From assembly GCA_963585895.1 (NCBI GenBank), contig OY757904.1:61840702-61904701 (forward strand): a DNA stretch of 64,000 nt, given 5' to 3'. The notes under the pieces were generated by a model. That model searched no databases. It worked only from the letters and a program-made list of their open reading frames with translations, and was not told where the DNA came from. Both the position numbers and the translations under genes were made by a program. Of the stretch, positions 21,171 to 32,245 are shown piece after piece; position 1 is the stretch's first letter, and every line of letters begins with the position of its first letter. The DNA comes from Sepioteuthis lessoniana (lineage: Eukaryota; Mollusca; Cephalopoda; Myopsida; Loliginidae).

Positions 21171-22194
21171 CCTGGTGACAAGATAGAGAAAACTCATGGT
21201 TACAAAAAACTATGCATTCATATATCAGCTCTGAGAATTACCCAATAGTCGAGGATTCATGTTGTCTTTCAAGGTCTCGAGCTTTGGCAAACTTACGTTG
21301 CGGAAACCTAATTTTCACTGAGCAAAGATAGGAGAGACTTACAGCAAGCACGAGATTTTCTTCTTGGACAGATAATATAAGAGTTCTTCCAAAGACCATG
21401 CTACGTACTTCAAGACGACTCAAGGAAGAAGACAAGTGGTTTGTCTTCCAATTTCCAACTAAACAAAAAATGAACTAAAGTACTTATTTCCACATAACGC
21501 CGGAAATTCACCATTTTCAAGACCATTTCTAGCGAGGCAGTTTTCAATCTTAAATTCGTCTGTTGCTGAAAAACTTTATGAACGAGAACTCATCTGAAAA
21601 ACTCCACTGACTCAGTTTACTCTCTTCAGATTGAAGACACCTGATTTGTTCCTGGTCTGCCTCTTTGAAGAATACATTTGATAAGGAATCTAGGAGTTTT
21701 AAGATTACTGATCTCTTTGCAAGTTAGAAAGTGAACCCTTGTTGGTTTGAATGCTAGATCCTACATCACTACATGTAAGTTGGAGGAAAATGTTCTGTCT
21801 TCTCGATCGCTAATCGAAGGGGTCAGAACGAGCTGTAACTTTTTCATTTAAGTGCACTGAGGTGCTGCCGTGGAGATTGAATCCCTAGAGACCCGACATA
21901 TGTTGCGTCAATAATAAGTAGTTTCGTCTTAGAAATTATAAACAAGCCTGATCGCTAAAGAGTTAGAACGAACTAATGCTTAGCAAATTTTCAAATTGTA
22001 ATACGTGGCATTGGAAAATGATATTAATGTTGATTATTTTGTATTTTATAAGAACTTGAGTACATATATGCGAGGAAATTTGTGTGTTTGTGTATATATA
22101 TATATATATATTTTTTCAGACTTTCAAAAGTCTAATTATTTACAAACATTATCAATCTGCACAACTTTAAAACAGCACTCCACTCGACATCTCA
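21171..22194. other. Unassigned 1 kb
   Basis: A 65-codon minus-strand frame (21238-21435, MSSSLSRLEVRSMVFGRT...) has no recognised domain. A (TA)n run lies at about 22095-22110. The stretch could be single-copy DNA. Confidence 0.35.
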
Positions 22195-22345
22195 GTCAGC
22201 TGAGTCAGAAGAAATTACGGACTGGATTTCTGCAGCGAGGCAACCCCCTCGAAAGTGTTCCGGCTATGACACAAAACCACCTGACGGTGACATTCCAGTC
22301 TTTCAGCTGGGGGAATGGGGAGTACCTTTTCGTTGCAATTACACC
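22195..22345 (+). mobile_element. Family A head fragment
   Basis: TCTGCAGCGAGGCAACC, TCCGGCTATGACACAAAACC and GGGAATGGGGAGTACC match successive blocks of the family A head. No tail. Confidence 0.6.
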
Positions 22346-22869
22346 CAATGTAATATACTGACTTAGCTGGCAAGGGAATGCCGTGGATGAACTAGGCAGA
22401 TTCAATGCGATAACATTAACAAAGTGGTTTCACAGGAAAGAGAAAAAATAAAAAAGGATGTAATTTATTGTCTGAGGATATAGTGATATATATTTCCGTT
22501 CACAGATAGGATCAGCAAATTACCGAAAAAAAACGGGAGTATGTAAGTTCCGATAACCAGCCATAAACAGAAAATACGTGGGCGAAAAGGTGTGTGCATA
22601 TTTCCACGTGGGGCTAGAAAGACAATATAAGGTCTGTAATTTTGGACTGAAGGAAGAGACCCGCTGGTCACTCAAGCAAACATGTCAGCTACCCCGTGTG
22701 TATTCTCCAGCCGTCGCTCTAATGCACAAAAAGGGTCCCCACCAGAGAAGAAACATATGTACGAACTCTCTCCGATTGTATTCCTACTTCACACAAACGT
22801 CGCCGTCGAAGAATATTTTTATATATCTACGTGGTCTTTTTTTGTTAGTCTAGCGATACCAAGCCCACT
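22346..22869. other. Unassigned, moderately GC-richer stretch
   Basis: A plus frame at 22682-22945 (MSATPCVFSSRRSNAQKG...) runs into family A and so is not a credible gene. The segment at about 22600-22850 is less AT-rich than its surroundings and not repetitive within the window. Confidence 0.3.
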
Positions 22870-23295
22870 CTATTCTAGAGTGGTTGTAATTGTTAGGGTC
22901 CCATCTATGCGTCAAATAGAACTGTTTCACTATTTAAATGTGTGAAAACAAATGACTAATGGAAATTAGACTGTTATGTTACGCAGTGATTAGTGAAACC
23001 ATTTAACTGTGTGTAAATCAAATTATTGGTACTAGATAGCAATATGTGAAGCCATTTAAAAGTGTGCAAACAAATGTTTAATACTAAATAGAAATATTCG
23101 CATCATATAGCAATGATTGAAACTATTTAAATGTGTACAAAAATAAAGCTCTGACTCATTTAAAAATGTTAACTATAAAATATGCGTTTACAAATCATAT
23201 ATATATATATATAATTTGTCATTATATAACCTACTAGGGTTGATATGCTATAAAACTTAACCAATCAATTAACCGAACCAACAAGACGCTTTAAG
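22870..23295 (+). mobile_element. Family A, head-less copy
   Basis: Starts at GTAATTGTTAGGGTCCCATC, has GCGTCAAATAGAACTG, body units (CCATTTAACTGTGTG...), (TA)n at about 23197-23212 and a tail with GGTTGATATGCTATAAAAC and (CCAAT)n. Confidence 0.75.
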
Positions 23296-23399
23296 GTGCT
23301 TGCGATCGAACTGCATGACCAAGGCAAACTTTTCTATAAATAAATTACGTCAATCTGCGTTAGGTAATATACACTGAATTAAGGAATGCGCGTATAAGG

Positions 23400-23400
<1 letters not shown>

Positions 23401-23452
<52 letters not shown>
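23401..23452. repeat. (CT)n microsatellite
   Basis: A pure CT run of about 26 units directly upstream of a variant family A head. Confidence 0.95.
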
Positions 23453-23454
<2 letters not shown>

Positions 23455-23815
23455 GCTTAGGGCTTAGAATATGCTGAGTGTACTTCAGAGGCGTAAGACT
23501 CCCAAGAAAAGATGTCCTGGGTGTGATACTATGTTGCATCTGTTGGTGAAGCTCCTGTTCTATAGTTCTGGGGAGTGCAGAGTTGTCATTCATTGTCTTT
23601 ACTCAAAGGTCAACACTGGCCTTGAGTGATAAGAATTGTTTGGGTTCTATCTATGAGTTAAATAGATATGTTTAAAATTATTCCTATTCGATAGGACTGC
23701 GGGCAAAAATAATTTGTAAAATTCTTAAGCGACAATTACACAAAAGGTTAAATTAAACACAATTTCCATAGCTCTTGACGAGTTGACATACCATTAAAAT
23801 CCATAAAAAGAAATC
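23453..23815 (+). mobile_element. Family A, CT-flanked variant copy
   Basis: Head GGCTTAGAATATGCTGAGTG, CAGAGGCGTAAGACTCCC, TGGTGAAGCTCCTGTTC, then a short body and GAGTTGACATACCATTAAAATCC. The body is much shorter than in the 31.3 kb copy. Confidence 0.7.
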
Positions 23816-23861
23816 AATGTGAAACCTCTGTTTATCTGTCAAATAGAACTACTTATTAGTA

Positions 23862-24672
23862 AAATTAAGTTTTTGAATGAATGAAATATGAAATTAAATT
23901 ACAAGCCAAGAAAAAGATATTAAGTTTCTGAGCGACTGAAGTGTGAAATTAAATTTCAAGCTTAAAAAATCTGAATGACTGAAATGTAAAATTAAATTCC
24001 AAGTTAAGAAAAAATATTAGGCTTCTAAATGAAGCTAAGAAAAAAATTTTATGAATGACAGAAGTTTAAAATTAAATTTCAAACGAAAAAATTAAATTTC
24101 AAGCGAAAAAAAAAAATTTCAAGCCAAAAAAAAAAAAGGTTTCTGAGTGACTGAAATCTAAAATTAAATTTGAAGTTATGAAAAAAAATTAAATTTCTGA
24201 ACGACTGAAATATGAAATTAAATTAAAAGCAAAGAAAAAAGTTTCTGGTTGACTGAAGTGTAAAGTTTAAATTTCAAGTTAAGAAAAAAAACTATGTTTC
24301 TTAACGACTGAAGTGTGAAAATAAATTTCAAGCTAAGAAAGAAGGTTTCCGAATAACTGAAGTGTAAAATTAAATTTCAAGTTAAGAAAAAAATATTAAG
24401 TTTCTGAACGACTGAAGTTTGAAATTAAATTTCAAGTTAGGATAAAAAAGTAATTTCCTGAACAACTGAAGGGTGATATTACATTTCAAGCTTAGAAAAA
24501 GAGTTTCCGAGAAACTAAGAAAAAATACTTTTGAATGACTGAAGAGTAAAATTAAATTGCCAGTTAAGAAAAAAATTAAGTTTCTTAACGACTGAAGTAT
24601 GAAATTAAAATTCCAGTAAAGAAAAAAGTTTTTGAATGGCTGAAATAGGAAATTAAACTTCAAGTTAAGAAA
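23862..24672. repeat. AT-rich satellite array, roughly 50-60 bp period
   Basis: About 15 diverged units of the form AAGTTTCTGAACGACTGAAG + TGTGAAATTAAATTTCAAG + (TTAAGAAAAAA). Unit length varies through A-run slippage and small deletions. Open frames across it are low-complexity F/L/N strings, not genes. Confidence 0.9.
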
Positions 24673-25221
24673 AAAAAACAACAAACAAAACTTATCATCA
24701 CAAGAGTCTTATGGGGAAAACTGTGAAGCTGTTCGAAATAACGTTTTAAATCAGGAAGTGTATCCATTTGAAAGAACCAAAATTGAGTAATATACTGGCC
24801 TTTTCCGACTACCAGCTACTCTGATGCCCAGCTGTGTGACTGATAATAAAAAACTGCATCATGACAAATGCCAGAGTAAGTGCAGGAGATGGTCACATAT
24901 TAACGTTGGGAATTTTTTTTACAATGGTTCATTACGAGGAGAGCAACAAGTGACGACACAAATTTGGGGAAAGTGAAACCGCTCCCTTTTGTTGGGATTG
25001 GACTACACTTTGTAAAAGAATAGATCCCTCCAAGAAAGACGTGAAAATACCCTTCAGATCTTCCTTTTCAGAGAGTGGTTCAGAAAGAAGTTGTAACATT
25101 GAGAATAAAGTGAATGTGATTTTTTTTCTTTGGCTAGGTGTCTGATTTTCTTTTTCCTTATCATGAAGTCATCTCCTCATCTTGTTTTTATCATTTCGTT
25201 TTTGCTAACTTGCTTCAGAAC
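24673..25221. other. Unassigned
   Basis: No repeat-family similarity or meaningful frame was seen between the satellite and the next family A copy. Confidence 0.4.
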
Positions 25222-25715
25222 ACACGCGTTTGGGTTTTATGGCATATCAACCTTTATAGGTTATTTAACACCAAACCCATTTTTATACAAATAATCAGTT
25301 CAATTTAAGACAAACCAGTCTAGTATGAGTACACAGTTTAATTGTCAAAATCATTTCTATTCCACGCTATTCAGTCTAGTCAAATAGTTCTATTTTAAAC
25401 AATTCAGTTTAGCCTAAGTACAGTTTCAATGTCAAAAACAGTTCTTTTTCAAACAATTCAGTTTTGCATAAGTACGCAGTTTACTTCTATTTGACCCATA
25501 GATAGGACCCTATCAGGTGCTACCACTCCGGGACAGAGTGGACCTGGGAGCGATGGCAATGAAGAGGTACTCCTCATTCCCCAAAGCTCCAGCATTACTG
25601 GAACCTAACCATCAGATTATTTAGTGTCATATCCAGGACACTCATTGGGGGTGGGTATTACCCCTCAGTAGAGAAGCAGTCAGTGTATTCTACTACTCCA
25701 ACCCAGTGGGCAACG
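25222..25715 (-). mobile_element. Family A, short complete copy
   Basis: Starts CGTTTGGGTTTTATGGCATATCAACC with the second arm TTATTTAACACCAAACCC. It has a short body of AATTCAGTTTAGCATAAGT units, then CCATAGATAGGACCCTATCAGGTGC and the rest of the complemented head, ending near CCCAGTGGGC. Both ends are recognisable, so it is a useful reference copy (~490 bp). Confidence 0.88.
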
Positions 25716-25789
25716 AACTATGAGGGAATCGTGCTAATTCTATTTCATATTTATACTTTTTGTGTAGATGTTTCATAATGGTTTTTTTG

Positions 25790-26220
25790 CATACAGTTTT
25801 ATGATATCAAGTATTTAATACAAATAATTCGACTATGGTTGAATGAGTTCAAGTATTAATGTCTAATACAAATAATTATACGGTTTAATTTTTTTCTTCT
25901 TTTTAATAATAATGATTTAGTCGAACACCGTTAGTTTCAAGTAACAAATGATAATAATCCCCGGCAAATGATTATAGCTTCCAGTAAATATTCTTTATAC
26001 AAATATTCTATCGTTATATATCAAGTATTTCTATCTAATACAAAATATTTGCCCTTTTTTGTATGGTTTATAATATTCGTATATATTTCTAATTCTTACA
26101 TATTATATATTAGTAATTATTTCTACTTAATAAAAGACATTTGTTTTCACACTGTTTATAATCTTGAATAGACAATTGTGGCTTCAAGTAACTATTCTAA
26201 GAACAACAAAATTATGGTTA
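25790..26220 (-). mobile_element. Family A body-like sequence
   Basis: CACAGTTNNATGATTTCAAGTATTNNTATCTAATAC-type units repeat irregularly. There is no head in this stretch; the head at 26.34 kb may belong to it, with a satellite fragment in between. Confidence 0.5.
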
Positions 26221-26221
26221 T

Positions 26222-26296
26222 AAGCTTAGAAAAAGAGTTTCTGAGAAACTAAGAAAAAAATGCTTTTGAATGACTGAAGAGTAAAATTAAATTGAA
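26222..26296. repeat. Dispersed piece of the 23.9-24.7 kb satellite
   Basis: AAGCTTAGAAAAAGAGTTTC through TGACTGAAGAGTAAAATTAAATTG matches 24489-24560 nearly base for base and in the same order, about 1.7 kb from the array. Confidence 0.85.
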
Positions 26297-26339
26297 ATTT
26301 CTTTTTGTACTAAGTATAGAACACACAGTTTCGTGACAT

Positions 26340-26520
26340 AAATAATTTGCGAACAAATCTATTTCACCCATTGATATTACCCTGATATGGAATGCTACTG
26401 TAGGTCTGAGTAGGCCTTGGAGTAATGGCAAAGAGAGAGTATATCCCTTCCCCAGATAATTAAAACTGGAGCTCACTATTAGATGCAGTTTAGTTTCATG
26501 CCTAGGACGCAAGTAGCGTT
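26340..26520 (-). mobile_element. Family A head fragment
   Basis: ATCTATTTCACCCATTGATA, GAGTAGGCCTTGGAGTAATGGC and TTAGATGCAGTTTAGTTTCATG match the complemented head blocks, diverged. Confidence 0.6.
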
Positions 26521-27339
26521 TGTTTAAGAACACATGTTTATTTTTCAATGCACTTAATTTTGAAGGGCAATATTAATTATAAAGATTCCAATGAGACGGC
26601 TACATTATATTCCTTTCTCTACATATAAGTATTGTTGTAAAGAATGAATTAGCAACTATTGTTCTCGGTGCCAATGAAATGTCAGAGCGTTCGGTCATTG
26701 TCTCACATGAATAGGTAGCCATTTCATTTCTTTTTCTTTTTTGTTTTATCACTATGGGTTCTTATAAAAGTTGAGTTATGCTTCAGAGATTATTTAGATG
26801 CTGATTTCATAAAGGATAAGAGTTTGTTGTTGATTAGCTAATCTATAAGATTAGAAGAAAATGAGTTTGTGATTAACATACTGTTGACTTGTGTTACAAA
26901 TTGATTGTTAAGCGTAGGTGGAATGTTTGATTAATATTCGTGACCGCTTTTGTAAGCTGTTTACTCCTTGACCCGTGAGTATTACCTTGATTAAAACGTA
27001 TTAATTAGTGAACAAGACACGGGATTCGAAACATAAAATAAAAATATGATAAATTTCTGTCTTCTTTATGGACTGAGATGTTTTAAGTGTTGATATAAAC
27101 TATCAAAATTCAATTGATTTTTTTATTAAAAATTAATGAGCTATACCATACCCATATACGGATATGTCTAATGTACATGGGACGTTCATTACATATATAT
27201 AGATATATATATATAGAACATAGGAATCTCGAAACACGAAAAACACTCACGACTTGTCAGTTCAGGTACGAAACTTTTTATTACCATTGAGTTTAAAGGT
27301 TTTTCGACATAAGAAGAGAGAGGCACAATCTTTCTATTC
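26521..27339. other. Unassigned, possibly single-copy
   Basis: No similarity to the window's repeat families and no frame above about 40 codons of interest. A small TA-rich run lies at about 27196-27216. Confidence 0.35.
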
Positions 27340-27560
27340 CGGCCTTTTCATTTGCCCCCTCCATCTCGTGCGACACCTGCCCAAGACCTCAGCGAGCAAG
27401 CAAAAGTCCACCGTCTCGTTCGGTGTCTAGTCTCAACTCTCCTAACTTTCTTCAAATTCCCCAAATCCTCCGCGCGCTTCCGGTGCGTGACGTCACCTGC
27501 ACTCTGTAACCCCGTTTCCCATCTTGTGTTTTCTGTGAACAGTTGCTACACTCTGGACAT
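27340..27560. promoter_or_regulatory. CpG-containing patch with ETS- and CRE-like motifs
   Basis: A locally GC-richer segment containing CGCGCGCTTCCGGTGCGTGACGTCACC (27473-27499, given in parts): CTTCCGG is an ETS-type site and TGACGTCA a palindromic CRE. Such motifs are common in TATA-less promoters, and the patch stands out from AT-rich flanks. No downstream exon could be recognised. Confidence 0.2.
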
Positions 27561-27842
27561 GGGCTGTCGTTTAATTCAACTCCAGCATTGAAATCACTGA
27601 TTGTTAAAAATATGCTCAGATTATTTGATCTTTTTGATGGAGGTATCAAGTTGTTCATAGAATTGGTCATTGGTTTCTTGAAAGTAAGCGTAGCGTTGCG
27701 GTATTGACAATCAGAATGTTTACTTTATCGGCATGAAAATGATGTTCTAAACCTCCTGTATTTGAAGATGAGATTTCTCAGAGGTTCTACTCTCCAAGAA
27801 AAAAAAACAAACAATGTATTATTCTCTTCCTGTAATTTGGCC

Positions 27843-28600
27843 GAGACGGCTACGATAATAGAATATACCAATTGTATCTCTGCAGAGGGGTAAGAGCCAC
27901 TCCTCAACGAGTGTGCTGGATATGACATTAAACGATTTGATAGTGAGGCTCCAGCACTGGTGGAGCTTTAGGGAATGTGGAGTGCCCCTTCAATGCCAAC
28001 GCTCCAAGCTCCAATCTGGCCCGTAGTAGTAGTATTAGCAGTGCCTGAAAGGGTTCTACCTATGGGTCAAATAGAACTATTTGACATTTAAACTGAGATC
28101 AAAATGACTGCTGCTAAATTGAATTGTTAGAAATAGAATTGTTTGATCATCTAACTATAAACAAATGACTGAAGTTTAATTGACTTGTTATCGATACATA
28201 ACAATACTTGGAACCATTTTATTATGTGCAGAAGAATGAGTTTAGGCTCAACAAATGTGTTTACAAATCATATATGTTTAAAGAGGATTTGGCATTAAAT
28301 AACTGTTGTATTGTGGTAAAGAAAAGATACACAGTGAAATAGAGTTAATTATTTATTAACTCAGATGGTACAGTCCGACTAGAATTATAAGTCTCGCGCC
28401 GTTGGTGTTACGTCCGAAGTTCGTCTTATTACTGACCGACGTCCTTCCTAAGCTGTCTCTGTTTCTGCTCCTGCTACTTCGTGCTTAAGAGACACGGCGT
28501 CTTTTATACTTCCACGATACCGGAAGTCACGTGGTACGAGCCACTATACAACAATAACCAAAATAGTAGATTTGCCATGAAACCAAAACAAACCAAACCA
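27843..28600 (+). mobile_element. Family A copy carrying a solo LTR
   Basis: Head GAATATACCAATTGTATCTCTGCAGAGGGG, the GGGTCAAATAGAACTATTTGAC block, body units and tail TTTGGCATTAAATAAC. The solo LTR (28304-28553) interrupts the tail, which resumes as CCAAAATAGTAGATTTGCCATGAAACC. Confidence 0.85.
28304..28553 (-). mobile_element. Solo LTR, 250 bp (probable Gypsy or BEL type)
   Basis: Bounded by TGTTGTATTGTGG and CCACTATACAACA, a TG...CA inverted terminus, and flanked by a perfect 5 bp duplication ATAAC (28299-28303 / 28554-28558). On the minus strand it has a TATA box GTATAAAAG (28509-28501) and, about 150 bases on, AATAAA (28357-28352), in LTR order. GC content exceeds the surroundings. No internal region or second LTR is present, so it is the product of LTR-LTR recombination. 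The class rests on termini and duplication length only. Confidence 0.85.
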
Positions 28601-28639
28601 ATCCTGGAACTTACCTTACGTAAGAAATTTGGTATACTA

Positions 28640-28865
28640 TAGTGCTCTTCTTTTGATGACAAACTTCTTCATTTCAGAGTGCTCTGGCTGTTCTAAATAT
28701 GCTGCTATCCTAGGTAGGAGGCTAAGCCTCATCTGGTGGTGAGGCGTCAATTCTGGAGATTTGGGGAGCGTGGGGTATCTTTTCATAGTCATTACACCTT
28801 GGTTCACTCTGACCTGGAATGGTTGAACTCCAGTCAGTGTCCCATCTCCGGGTCAATTAAATATG
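28640..28865 (+). mobile_element. Family A head fragment
   Basis: CTGGTGGTGAGGCGTCAATTCTGGAG, GGTTCACTCTGACCTGGAATGG and GTGTCCCATCTCCGGGTCAA follow the order of the family A head; degenerate. Confidence 0.6.
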
Positions 28866-29966
28866 ATGTTCTTTTTAAAATATGAAAGCAATTACACAAA
28901 AATGTGAACATCGGCTCCAGGTAGAAGCCTGCTTCGTCAATGGAAACATTTGTGTCGTCTGTAAAACAGATACTGTCATTTATTACCCAATTTAACATTA
29001 GTGAAACAAAATATGAAATTTCATGAATATAAAAATGTAGTGTCCGCATGTTTTAACTGTTATACATGGTTATTTTTGGTAAGAGTTTCAATGCTAGAGA
29101 TTTTAACAACAAATTGAACCTTATGATATCTGTGTGGAGTGAACAGATTTCAACAAGAAATAATAAAAAAATCTGGTATCTTTGGTTAAGAAGAAAATTA
29201 ACTTTTTATTTAAATATGTAAAGAGCGTGTTTATATATAGACGATCTTATACATACATCAAAGACCTAATAATATCTGTTGGAATAGTATACATTTGCAC
29301 TAGTAATAATAACATCCTGGTATCTTTGGTTCAGAGGAAAACTTTTTTATTAAAAGTATTAGGGGTTCTGTCGTACAACTTGCATTAACAACTTTGAGGC
29401 GATGGGTTTTTTCGAGATATCTCTTGGGTAAGAACGAGTGTATAACATGAATAAGCAACCATCTACTTCTGGAGGAGATTTATATTCTGTGTGGATGTAC
29501 GTTATCGATTGGAATAGAAATGTTGCATCGTTAAGACGAGATTTATATCTTTATCTGAAAATAGAAACAAAAGAAGCGTTTCATCATCGCAAATGGAAGC
29601 AAAGGAAAACAAAAATTGGGAATATGTCATGGCGTTCTTGTGTTTGTCTGATCAAATATCGATACACCTTGAGGGAGGGAGGAAGGAAGGAACAAAAGAG
29701 TTGTAAAGAGAAATTGAGATAGATAGATATATAGATAGATATAATCAAAGAGATCAAATGAGATTTAATGAAAGTGTAAGTGAAAAAGAAAAGAGAGGAT
29801 TCATTCTTTTAACAATTTAAATAAGAATGAATTATCTACGCGAGGGCCTCACAAAGTTCTTTAACTAATTTTTGAACTAAGTCAGAAGTATACAACTCAA
29901 AGTAATGGACTGATTAGTTTAACGGCATTTCAACCTGTCAATAGTTATTTTATGCATAGAGATTAG
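28866..29966. other. Unassigned 1.1 kb
   Basis: A short duplicated phrase (CTGGTATCTTTGGTT at 29174 and 29319) and a (GATA)n run (about 29719-29745) are present. A 94-codon frame (29438-29722) ends in low complexity and has no recognisable domain. A family A shred lies at about 29915-29960. Confidence 0.35.
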
Positions 29967-29984
29967 GAAATGGAGTTTATCATA

Positions 29985-30240
29985 TTCATCAACCCCTCCG
30001 CTGGGACAGGATATGACACAAGGTCAATTTTTAAGCGGAGTTTAACAGGTTTGAATTCAGACTTTTCCTTCTCCTAGACTAGTTGCCTCACCAAGTCTGA
30101 AGAACCTAGTCTGCCCTACTATTTACCCATAGCTGGAGTGAGAATAAATGCAAGCGGTCTCGCCCAGGATTTGAACTCGTGTCACCGTGTGCATTTCCTA
30201 CGACGATAACCATTACACCACGGGCACCTCCACTAAGGTG
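29985..30240 (-). mobile_element. SINE-1 with ~45 bp internal deletion
   Basis: Canonical complemented 3' end and head. The segment containing CCTTTCCCAAGGGTATTAG is missing after GAGTGAGAATAAATG. Flanked by GAAATGGAGTTTATCATA (29967-29984) and GAAATGAAGTTTATGATA (30241-30258). Confidence 0.9.
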
Positions 30241-30527
30241 GAAATGAAGTTTATGATACAGTCATGTTTACATTTTTGTGTAGTTCCTCTCTTAAGAGAT
30301 TTTTTATTTCTTTTTCTTTTGTTTCTCTGCATTCAGTTCTAGAAAACAAGTAGGAACCCAGAACTTTAACTACTGTCAACTGACTTGAAGGGTCTGGATA
30401 CTCTGAAAACTACTGGTTCTGTCAGATCCTAATAGACCTTTTCAACACTTAGATGTGTGGCCACTTAAACTGCGGTAGAGATGGTAAGTAAACTAAGAGC
30501 TGTGTGTCAAATCTAAAATAAATTAAG

Positions 30528-30945
30528 TAAATAATAATAATGGTGAGGTTGCGTAAGACTTTGCATCCCAGAGATGACGTAGACATACTGTATGTATCAA
30601 GAAAAGAAGGAGAAAGAGGATTCGCTTGCATTGAAGATAGCGTCGATGCATCGATGCAAAGACTTGAAGACTACATTACAAAATCCGGAGGAAAGCTGAT
30701 TACAGCGAATAGAAACAATGCAGATAAAACAAGCATCAAAAGAAAAAAAAAATATCTAGAAAACAAAAATGGGAAGAAAAATAAATGTATGGATATTTCA
30801 AGTGACAAATAGACGAAATCTCACACGAGAAAATTTGGAGGTAGCTAAGTAAGAGGAACCTTAAGAAAGAAACTAAATTTCTTCTAATAGCAGCACAGAA
30901 CAACGCTATAAGAACTTATTATATCAAAGAAAGAATAGATAAGTT
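30528..30945 (+). mobile_element. RLE-type LINE, mid-region fragment behind (AAT)n
   Basis: An (AAT)n at 30528-30540 opens directly into LRKTLHPRDDVD, YVSRKEGERGFACIEDSVD and MQRLEDYITKSGGKLITA, then ESPHEKIWR-like and FLLIAAQNNAIR blocks. This is the stretch between the RT and the zinc knuckle. It stops at about 30945 against a family A tail. Partly open (90 codons). Confidence 0.85.
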
Positions 30946-30946
30946 T

Positions 30947-31205
30947 GGTTTGGTTTGGTTTGGTTTGTTGGGTTTTATGGCATATCAACCTTTATATGTT
31001 ATTTAACGCCAAATCCATTTTTATGTAAATAATCTGTTCTATTTAAGACAATTCAGTTTAGCATAAGTACACAGTTTAATTGTCAAAAACATTTCCATTT
31101 CAAACTATTCAAGCAGTTATATGTAACAATTCAGTTAAGTGTAAATACAGTTTTAACGTCGAAAAACAGTTCTATTTCAAATAATTCAGTTAAACATGAG
31201 CAGGA
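30947..31205 (-). mobile_element. Family A, tail and body only
   Basis: (GGTTT)n, then GTTTTATGGCATATCAACC...GTTATTTAACGCCAAATCC and AATTCAGTTTAGCATAAGT body units. The head is absent. Confidence 0.8.
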
Positions 31206-31286
31206 AAGGTTCAAACAAGGATGAATTTGGCAATAAATGACCCACGAAGGTTGACATTCCATTAAACAAAGAAACTAAACCAATTC
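31198..31286 (+). mobile_element. SINE-2-type tail fragment
   Basis: TTTGGCAATAAATGACCC...GGTTGACATTCCATTAAAC followed by AAAGAAACTAAACC, the SINE-2 version of the shared tail, without a head. Confidence 0.6.
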
Positions 31287-32245
31287 TGGGGCTGTGGAAT
31301 AAATTGACTAAATCTCTGCTGAGAGGTAAACCCCATCAACCTGAGTCCCAGATATGATATTAAACAATCTGATATTAAGGCTACAGTCTCAGAGATTTGG
31401 GGAATGTGGAGTTCCCCTTCACTGTCATTGCTCCCATGTCCACTTTGGCTCGGAATGGTAGCGCTTGATAGGCTTCTATCTATGGGTCAAATAGAATTGT
31501 TAGACATTTAAATTGAGTGCAAACAAATGACAAGCCAAATTGAATTGTTAGAAATAAAACTGTTTGATCATTAAACTGTATAGAAAAATACTGATGTTTA
31601 ATTAAAATGTTACTGATACTTAGCAATACTTGCAAAAATTTAACTACATGCAAATGAATGAGTAATGTTGAACAGAATAATTAGTGATAAATAGTAATAC
31701 TTGAAACTCTTAACAGTGTTCCTAAATTGAATTATTGTTATTACATAGTAATGTTTTGAACCATCAACTGAGTGCAAATGAATAAATAGTGTTTAAATAG
31801 AATAATTAGAGTTAAATAGAAAACCTTGTAACCACTTCACTGTCTGTAAACTCGATCAAATTTGAATAGAATTATTAGTGTTACATAGCAAGAATTGAAA
31901 CCATTTAAATGTTTTGAAACAATAAGAATACTTGTGAGAAAACAAATTAGTTCTAACTCATTTAAAAGTGAAACCACTGACAAACTATTCACTCACAAAT
32001 CATAAGTATATCTATTTAAATGTAAGCAAACGAATGACTGATGTAAAATTGTTATTGTTACATAGCAATAAATGAAACCATTTAACTGAGTGAAAAAAAT
32101 GAATCTAGGCTCCTTTAAAAATGTTATCAAAAAGATGTATTTATAAATCATATATATATGTTTATACAGAAAGAAAATTTGGCATCAAATAACCTACGAT
32201 GGTTGATATGCCATAAAACCCAATCAACAAACCAATTCTTTCAGA
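31287..32245 (+). mobile_element. Family A, longest copy (~960 bp)
   Basis: GGGGCTGTGGAATAAATTGAC head, through GGGTCAAATAGAATTG, then a body of at least eight irregular units of the type GAAACCATTTAACTGTGTGCAAACAAATGA with TACATAGCAATA links. It ends in the well-paired hairpin TTTGGCATCAAATAACC...GGTTGATATGCCA and (CCAAT)n. Confidence 0.9.

Noticed and set aside
24382-24684. 100-codon phenylalanine/leucine-rich frame as a membrane protein
   Set aside because: Lies wholly within the AT-rich satellite array and reflects its TTT/CTT composition.
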